NCBI GenBank assembly: GCA_946902985.2
Contig: OX336391.1
Coordinates: 76,299,947 to 76,363,946, forward strand
Source of the DNA: Meconema thalassinum
Taxonomy: Eukaryota; Arthropoda; Insecta; Orthoptera; Tettigoniidae
Length of the DNA: 64,000 nt
Direction: 5' to 3'
The notes beneath the pieces were generated by a model. The model was given only the letters and a program-made list of their open reading frames with translations. It searched no databases and was not told the origin of the DNA. A program made the translations under genes and the position numbers. Numbering within the stretch: position 1 is the stretch's first letter; each line of letters begins with the position of its first letter. Positions 57,632 through 64,000 of the stretch are shown in pieces.

Positions 57632-57716
57632 CGCTGATGAGCCAGCTCGGTGTTCCTAGGTGAAATCCCACACAAGACACAGCATAAACCTAGAAAAAAT
57701 GGCTGAGTTTTAAGAA
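57632..57716 (+). repeat. Direct repeat, second copy
   Basis: Partner of 57378-57460. The pair brackets ~170 bp of unique sequence. Confidence 0.75.
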
Positions 57717-57784
57717 GATTGTAACATGGAACGCAAGGTCATCCAAATGGTCACGTGCTGTGCAGTTGCCGCAGACTTAAGGGA

Positions 57785-58027
57785 GGGGAAGAGGGGGGGG
57801 GGGTATGGGCTGTGGCTGAGTAGATTAAGAGTCCTCGGCCTCTTCATTTTGGTGCTGTCTTTCTTTTCTTGTGGGGGGGGGGGGATCTTAAACAAACACA
57901 ACATTTGCAGGAACAGACTCGCGGCGAGGATTTTATCGGGGCTCTGCCCCAACTCAAGGCGAGGCTTTTATCGGGGCACTTGGTGCAAAAACAGCTGCAG
58001 CAACAACAGCAAAAGCAACAACAGCAG
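57785..58027 (+). repeat. Low-complexity block: G runs and CAG/CAA
   Basis: G11 at 57793-57803, G12 at 57873-57884, then a CAGCAACAACAGC-type stretch at 57993-58027 that reads poly-Gln in one frame. No supported gene around it. Confidence 0.7.
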
Positions 58028-58122
58028 GGGAGGTTGCAAATGCAGGCAATATAGAGTCAGCAGGCTATATCTATCGGAAGAAGAGTGAAGATACATTGCC
58101 TGTTGCCAACCCATGCTGAGCT

Positions 58123-58208
58123 GTCGGGTGAGGGATTCGAACCCTCAACTTCCCTTGAAGAAAATTCCAACTTAATTCGAATGCCTTAGACCGCTCCACC
58201 AACCCGCC
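58123..58208 (-). tRNA. tRNA-Leu(TAA)-like sequence, probably pseudogene or SINE head
   Basis: Eighty-six nt fold as a class II tRNA. Acceptor GGCGGGT/ACCCGAC pairs with one mismatch. The A-box-like region is TGGTGGAGCGG. The anticodon loop ATTAAGT has a TAA anticodon, but its stem has one G-G mismatch. There is a variable arm, and a perfect T stem TGAGG/CCTCA around the loop GTTCGAATC. Length and the long variable arm fit tRNA-Leu. Two stem mismatches and no neighbouring tRNA genes argue for a pseudogene. Confidence 0.45.
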
Positions 58209-59040
58209 AAGGAATGTATAAGCATGAATTATGAAGGCGAAGAAAGAAAAAACGAAAGAAAGAAATCCCTTCTGCCTACAGTAGATTCAATAATAATATT
58301 ATAAACTTTGAAGCTGTAATATATTGTGTGAGGGGCATCGACTTAGGAATTTGATTAGCCCCTTAAACTAAGCTGTGTGTGTGAGTGTGATTTTGTCTGA
58401 TAACCCGTGGTATTGTGACGGTGCTTAACATGCGACCACCGCCGCCTCCTTCCCAATCCTCACCTGACTTACAAATACACAGACACCGCAATAAAGCAGG
58501 TTATCATCCATCACTCACACACAAAATCTACAAGACAGAAGGGAGAGGAAAAGGAAGCCTTCCGATAAGATAATACTCCGGAGGTCAAACGTTGGCTTGA
58601 GCATTACTCGAGTGCACCGGGCTGATGAGCTGAGAGCCCTGAAGGGGATAACAACGATATAACCGTACAGCTAGCCTTAGGTGTGACGAAAGGGCGAATA
58701 AAATATACTAGATATACCTACGTAAATGTATAACCTAAGAATTCCAAGAAGCGGCGAGTTTCCACGAGACTACTCGTATTTACGGTCGTAACGGTCTGAC
58801 GTTGGTTTTTGGCCGGCGACCGTGAAATACGCGCATCCACTGTGCTGAACGTTCAACCTCCTTCCATCTTTTCTTCGTTCCTTCTGAGCGTGCGAGCGTC
58901 CATGCAGTTGTTACTGCGCATGCTCACAATAAGAAGGCTTCCTCTACGCAACAAGCAAGCACCGGCCAAAAACAAACGTCAGACCTGTAACGGCAACTAC
59001 CTTATTCACCCTCCCCAAGTTTACGAGGATATTTCCGCCG
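58209..59040. other. No gene seen
   Basis: SINE-like scraps near 58430-58470 ('ccaccgccgcctccttccca') but no full unit. Confidence 0.4.
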
Positions 59041-59044
59041 AGAG

Positions 59045-59098
59045 AATAACAATTATTGTAGCTTTAAAGGGGCGGAACAGCTAGGTCATCTGCCCCTC
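59045..59098 (-). mobile_element. SINE 3'-end unit
   Basis: Sense GAGGGGCAGATGACCTAGC, then TGTTCCGCCCCTTTAAAGC and ACAATAATTGTTATT. A short AGAGA flanks both sides (weak duplication). Confidence 0.5.
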
Positions 59099-59390
59099 AA
59101 GAGAGAGATATCAGAATATAACATGATGCTCGCCATTCAGTCAGTGCTACCGACCCTCGCTTTATAAGCAGTGAAGCTTTTGAATGTCAATTTATATCTA
59201 TACTTGAGGTTTGGATTAAACTTTATACCCACCTCATTATTTATCGCTCTTTCTTTGACATTCTCGTAAATTCCTGTCTTCTTAAGAATTGCTAGTGACA
59301 TTTCAATTTGCGTTTTTATTAGCCTGTAGTTCAATCACAAAGGAGCTCGTGTGACGGTTACTGCTGCCACGGCACAGATTAGCAGCTAAT

Positions 59391-59404
59391 AGCATCATCA
59401 TCAT
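59391..59404 (-). repeat. LINE-B 3' (GAT)n tail
   Basis: Sense GATGATGATGATG shortly after the stop codon, the usual microsatellite-like end of such LINEs. Confidence 0.6.
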
Positions 59405-59429
59405 CGGCTTTAACTCGAATCTTCTTCCT

Positions 59430-62400
59430 TCAGTCCAGTTTGTGGATGTGTTTACGGTGACCAAAGAGTCCAATCCTGGCATGGAACAAGCGTCCACACA
59501 AGTCACATAGTATTGCTGGAGGGGGACGTGGTTGGGCTGCTCGAAGTTTCCTAGCTTGACGCTTGGCCTCTTCATGTGTGCGACGATCCCTTTCAAACGT
59601 TATTACAGTATCCGAGATGGTAAGGCGCCAAGTTGAGCGGTCTTCAGCCAGCATGTCCAAGGTTTGTGAATCAAGACCTGTCAATTCAAGGGTCTGCTTA
59701 AATTGGTCCTTGTAGCGCCTCTTAGGACCACCATGAGGTCTGGTGCCATAGCATAACTCACCATATAGCATTTGACGAGGTAATCTCACATCATCCTTCC
59801 GATGGACATGACCAATCCATCGAAATTGGTGACCTACCATGGATGAATCTAAGCTGTTGATTAGAGCCTTTTCAAGAACAGCAATATTGGTAATGCGGTC
59901 TTCCCTTTTAATCCTCAGGATTGATCGAAGTTTTTGTAGGAGGAAGCGCTCAAGCTTCCTACGATCACGTCAGTAAAGGGTCCAGGTTTCACAGCCATAC
60001 AACAATGTAGAAATGACTTCTGCTTTGTACACCATAAGCTTTGTACTCATGGACAGATTTTTATTCATGAAGACCCGGTGCGCTAATCGTCCATATGCTG
60101 CATGGGCTGCGCCAATTCTCTTATCCACATCCTTCTCTCAGGTACAGCTCACAGAAATGGTACTGACGAGGTACAAGAAATGGTCTACCTGTTCTAATGG
60201 CAAATTTGAAATGGAGATATTGAACTGAGGAAGTGGTGTGCCTGGTGAAGGTTGTGCCAAGACTTCAGTCTTATTGACATTTATGGTAAGACCAAAGCGA
60301 TCACATGCACTTTTATAACAATTAACTGACTCTTGCAGCTCTTCTGGTGTGAGAGTTGGCGACGCAGCATCATCTGCATACAACATATTAGTAACATTAG
60401 TAACCTGAGTTTTCCTCAAGGAGCGATCCATCAAAACGATACTTGACCTCCACACCTGGGATGTTTGTGGGTGAATCATAAAGCATTGCAGCCAAGTACA
60501 GCGCAAAAAGCGTAGGAGCCAGTACACATCCTTGTTTCAGTCCATGGGTAATAGGAAATTCATCGGACATCTTATTCTGATGGCAAACTTGACCTGTCAT
60601 GCCATCATGGAGAGCCTTGATTAGATATACAAAACGCTGAGGGCAACCAAACCGCTTCAGCACCGCCCACATGGCTGATCTTGGAACCAAATCAAATGCC
60701 GTTTCCAAGTCATAAAGACTTCTGTTGTTCTCTACATTTTTCTTGTAGCTGTCTCACACAGAAAATCAAGTCAGTTGTGCTTCTGGAAGCTCTAAATCCG
60801 CATTGTGACTCTGGGAGGATCTTGTCAGAGATAACCTTGAGGCGGTTAAGTAGAATTCTTGCGAGAATCTTCCCCACAATGTATAACAGTGATATACCAC
60901 GCTAGTTGCCACAATCACTGCGATCACCCTTTTTAAAGATAGTGACGACAGTGGCATTCTTTAGGTCTCCAGGTACCTTTCTTGATTCCCATATTCTGAG
61001 GATAAGGGTGAAAGTCATTGTTTTGATGGAATGACCTCCGGCTTGAATTAGTTCCAGAGGGATGTTATCTGGGCCAGGTGCATTTCTGGGTTTCAATTGG
61101 GTGAGAGGGCACTTAATTCATGATAAGTAGGAGGTACTGCCAACCACAGTTGTTTAGGTTGTTGCGGCACATCACAAAGGAAGTCTTCAGCAGCTGCTGA
61201 TCGACGATTTAGGAGATTGAAGAAGTGCTCCTTCCAGCGTTCCAAGATTTCTTGACTATCAGTAAAGGTAGTAGAATTATCAGCGCTTTTCAGTGTACCT
61301 GATGATGAGCGAGATGGTTCATATATTTCCTTGAGTACTGTATAGAAGTTCCTCAAGTCTCGAGCATCCGATAGTCTCTCCGGTTCCTGAGTCTTCTGTT
61401 GCCACCAAGTATTTTTAATCTGCCTTATCTGCGTATGACATTTACCGTTGAGTTCCAGTAGTTTATCTCTCTTTGTGTTCGAAGTTGGGTCTTGTAGATG
61501 GGCAAGATAGGCATTCCTTTTGGCATTGATGAGAGACAGAATTTCTTCATTGTTGTCATCAAACCAGTCTTGTCTTTTCCGCACTATAAAACCAATGGTT
61601 TCCTCAGCTGACTGTGTGATAATATTCTGTAGTGTGGCCCATTCTTGCTGAATGTCATTTGTTACTGGGTTTTCTGATAACTGGGTGACGATCCTGTTTC
61701 CGAAATTTTTGTAGATGGATTCATCCTGAAGTTTGGATGTATTAAACGTCCTTCTTGGCAAATTTTTGATGTTCCTAGGTGGTTTAGGTCTGATGGATAT
61801 CCTGAGCTAACATATAAGAAGTTTATGATCTGTTCAACAATCGTCTATATTCCTTGCTGTTCTGGTAATAAGAGTGTCCTTCTTAGCACATTGTCGGGTA
61901 ATGATATAATCAAGAATGTACCAATGTTTGGAAGGAGGATGCATCCACGTGGTTTTGAAGCGGTTAGGTAGCCGGAACTGCGTGTTGGTAATGAAAAGTT
62001 CGTGGTCTGCACAAAGACCAAGAAGCAATGGTCCATTGGGATTACATTTTCCGAGTCCCTGTTTGCCCATCACATGATTCCATAGCCTGTGATCTTTCCC
62101 AACTCTGGCATTGAAATCACCGAGTAGCAAGAGTTTATCTGCAGATGGTAACTTTGAGATGATTTCACTTAGCTGATTATAGAACTGAGCCTTTACTTCA
62201 TCATCAGAATCTAAGGTGGAGCATAGGAAGAGATGAGTGTCATAAAGGAACCTCCTGAGAGTGGTATGCGGAGAGTCATGAGCCTTTCGCTGATTGCAAT
62301 GGGCGTAAGTTGGTGATCATTTACCAGTTTGGTCTTCACAGCGAAGCCCTCACCGTGAATACGACATTCTCCCTCCTCCTTTCCTTTCCAGAAGATGGTA

Positions 62401-62575
62401 TATCCTGTTCCAGATTCGGTGATCTTGCCTTCAGAAGATAGCCTAGTTTCACTGAGAGCAGCAATGTCAACGTTGAGTCTTGATACGCATGGGTTACAAG
62501 AGCTGACCTTCTCTCAGGTCTAACGTTATTGTCCATATCAAGCAAAGTTCTGATGATCCATGATCCAGTAATCAA
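59430..62575 (-). pseudogene. LINE-B ORF: endonuclease, RT, C2H2 tail (degenerate)
   Basis: Pieces in order on the minus strand: GSWIIRTLLDMDNNVRPERR (start of the APE-type endonuclease), LLGDFNARVGKDHRLWNHV (catalytic-site region) to LDYIITRQ, a linker (QDWFDDNNEEILSLINAK), RT fingers (RNAPGPDNIPLELIQAGG, KNATVVTIFKKGDRSDCGN), palm (GLKQGCVLAPTLFALYLAAM; MLYADDAAS catalytic pair near 60370), then RWIGHVHRKDDVRLPRQML and a terminal C2H2-type finger (CDLCGRLF ... HRKHIH). Each junction is a frameshift or stop. The RWIGH/LPRQ C terminus differs from LINE-A and LINE-C. The YADD box is intact, but no continuous protein can be made. Confidence 0.8.
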
Positions 62576-63288
62576 TTTGTGCGTCTTTACTGTTTTTTAG
62601 TTTCGACCGCATGAGTGCGGTTGCCCAGCCGGACCAAGATTGTGTCTTCCGATGTTTAGCCTAGCTTTTCTAGGGCCTTCCCCATGTGGGGTGGGCAGCG
62701 GTGATCCTGAATAGGCCTGCCCAAACACAGATACAGGATCGAATTCCTGAGTAGTCACAGAGTATCCGGAAGACGACCATCATACATCTGCTGCCAACGT
62801 GCAGGTCCGAACTAGGGGCTTCCAGTTACACCCATAACCTTCCCCCACCATCCATATCCCATCGCCCTTGGACTTTGAAAGTAAGTGACGTACGGAAGAA
62901 GTACCACTGGCGTGAATTTGTTTAGGGTGGATCTCAGCTTGCCAGGACGAGACCCAAACACTATGATCTCTGAGCCTTATCCTGCGGCTCACACAGAATG
63001 AGACATGCAGGACCTAACACAGAGACTGCAACGAACTGCTGCATACTCAAGTACTACTGAGGTGCGCCTTTACGGCCAGTCCGTCTGGCCTGACCTCTTC
63101 CGCCTCTATGACCGTTGGGAGCCATGAGAGTGATTGGCTCCTCCTCCGCTCATTTTGCCGTTGGGCCAAACTCTGCCCATCATAACTATGGACAATAGTT
63201 TGCTCTATTAAACCTGAGCAATAGGCTGCCCCTTCCGCCAACCACACTGTGCCAGAGTTCACCTCTTCCACCGCAGGTACCGTTGAGG

Positions 63289-63797
63289 TTGTTGTTGTTT
63301 GAGTCTTCAGTCTTTTGACTGGTTTGATGCAGCTCTCCATTCCCCCCTGTCCTGAGCTATTCGTTTCATCTCTACATAGCTCCGACACCCTACATCCGAG
63401 GCAATCTGTTTAACATATTCTAACCTTGGTCTACCCCTACAGTTTTTGTCCTCGACTCTTCCTTCCATAACTAAGCTTGCTATTCCTGGGTGTCTTAGTA
63501 TGTGTCCTACCAACCTATCTCTTCTCTTCATTAGCAGTCGCCAGAAACATCTCTCATCTCCCACTCGTCTTAATACCTCTTTGTTTGTAACCCTATCTAC
63601 CCATCTGATCTTCATCATTCTCCTGTAACACCACATTTCAAATGCTTCAATTCTCCTCTTTTCTGCTGCACCAATAGTCCAAGTTTCACATCCATAGAGC
63701 ACCACTCTCCAGACAAAGGCTTTCAAAAATGACTTCCTAATACCTAAATCTATATTCGATGTCAGCAGATTCCTTTTTTGTAGAAATGCTTTCTTTG
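63289..63797 (-). mobile_element. LINE-A, 5'-truncated copy in LINE-B 5' UTR
   Basis: 509 bp, ending in a CAAACAACAACAAC tail, flanked by CCGTTGAGG on both sides (63280-63288 and 63798-63806), a perfect 9-bp duplication. LINE-B sequence is continuous across it. Confidence 0.9.
63307..63797 (-). CDS. LINE-A RT C-terminal fragment
   Basis: Open from the truncation point to TGA: KKAFLQKRNLLTSNIDLG, YGCETWTIGAAEKRR, WCYRRMMKIRWVDR and the terminal AASNQSKD. It differs from the 45 kb copy by a few residues. It has no catalytic residues and is a dead fragment. Confidence 0.8.
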
Positions 63798-63806
63798 CCG
63801 TTGAGG

Positions 63807-64000
63807 ACTTCACCGTAACCCTAACAAGGTACTACCAGCCGGGCCAGCTGGACCAAGGTTTTTTAAAGAGGTGTTACTTTATCACTCCCTACTCCCTAAT
63901 GGCACACGTAGGAAGAAGGCCGTTCAATTCGCGAGAAATCAACCGCACATAACTCTTGGGAAATAAAACCTGAGTGCTCAGATAAACGGTATTTGTGGGG
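63807..64000 (-). other. LINE-B 5' UTR start and flank
   Basis: Sense 'taaagtaacacctctttaaa', then 'ccttggtccagctggcccgg', leading into the LINE-B 5' UTR. Exact 5' end not defined. Confidence 0.45.

Larger units (their letters stand above)
59388..63995 (-). mobile_element. LINE-B, near full length, interrupted
   Basis: Minus strand: a GC-rich 5' UTR from near 63990 (with 'ggtccagctggcccggctgg'), endonuclease (62575-61834), RT (61096-60138), C-terminal region (59840-59430) and a 3' end in GATGATGATGATG (59391-59404). The 5' UTR is split by LINE-A (63289-63797). Many frameshifts and stops make it dead. Confidence 0.8.

Noticed and set aside
57710..58088. Plus- and minus-strand frames across the G runs and CAG/CAA block
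   Set aside because: Low-complexity translation with no splice signals or family match.

Overview
This looks like a TE-saturated stretch of a large animal genome, most likely an insect. Supporting signs are arthropod-type LINEs, a cecropia-like mariner, Ty3/gypsy elements, short tRNA-derived SINEs and an acidic-N-terminus C2H2 zinc-finger gene. A polyneopteran with a big genome is my guess; nothing in the window proves the order. There are no operons, CRISPR arrays or rRNA genes.

Layout. 1-457: 3' end of a non-LTR element (called LINE-A here). 457-2722: 5' half of a Ty3/gypsy element (gypsy-1, minus strand, with LTR, PBS, gag, protease). 2930-5440: an old LINE-A split by a ~1.1 kb non-coding repeat (family A). 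5640-6970: a C2H2 zinc-finger exon with a decayed tail. 7371-8700: possible 5' part of another LTR element. 9655-9925: LINE-A relic. 10350-15840: AT-rich, almost featureless, apart from a LINE relic at 14131-14840.

15855-31440 is a nested stack. A family A repeat is interrupted by a 14 kb Ty3/gypsy element (gypsy-2, minus strand). Its 3' LTR (~3.7 kb) carries a 1164-bp fold-back element that is absent from the 5' LTR. 31.7-39.3 kb holds a hairpin, a SINE and a broken mariner split by a 58-bp retroposed unit. 40862-41214 (minus) holds two well-spliced exons that read like the N terminus of a zinc-finger protein; they could belong to the finger exon at 6-7 kb, but the exon phases do not join directly.

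41.6-48.5 kb is a DNA-transposon cluster: a P-like THAP element with 8-bp TSD, a 441-bp hAT-like MITE with 8-bp TSD, and the most interesting feature. That is a ~3.1 kb TIR element (43868-48470) carrying a spliced gene of the uncharacterised 'GQNRN' (DUF7869-like) family, with 30-bp TIRs, subterminal repeats and a 4-bp TSD. A 1477-bp LINE-A with an intact RT frame has jumped into that gene. 48.7-59.1 kb holds relics: SINE, BEL/Pao protease, two family A copies, a second P-like element and a tRNA-Leu-like sequence. 59388-64000 (minus) is a near full-length second LINE (LINE-B: endonuclease, RT, C-terminal zinc finger) whose 5' UTR is split by a 509-bp LINE-A with a perfect 9-bp TSD.

The genes are mostly separate mobile elements landing in one another, so the window reads as an insertion history. 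LINE-A is the most recently active lineage; gypsy-1, gypsy-2, mariner and LINE-B are broken.
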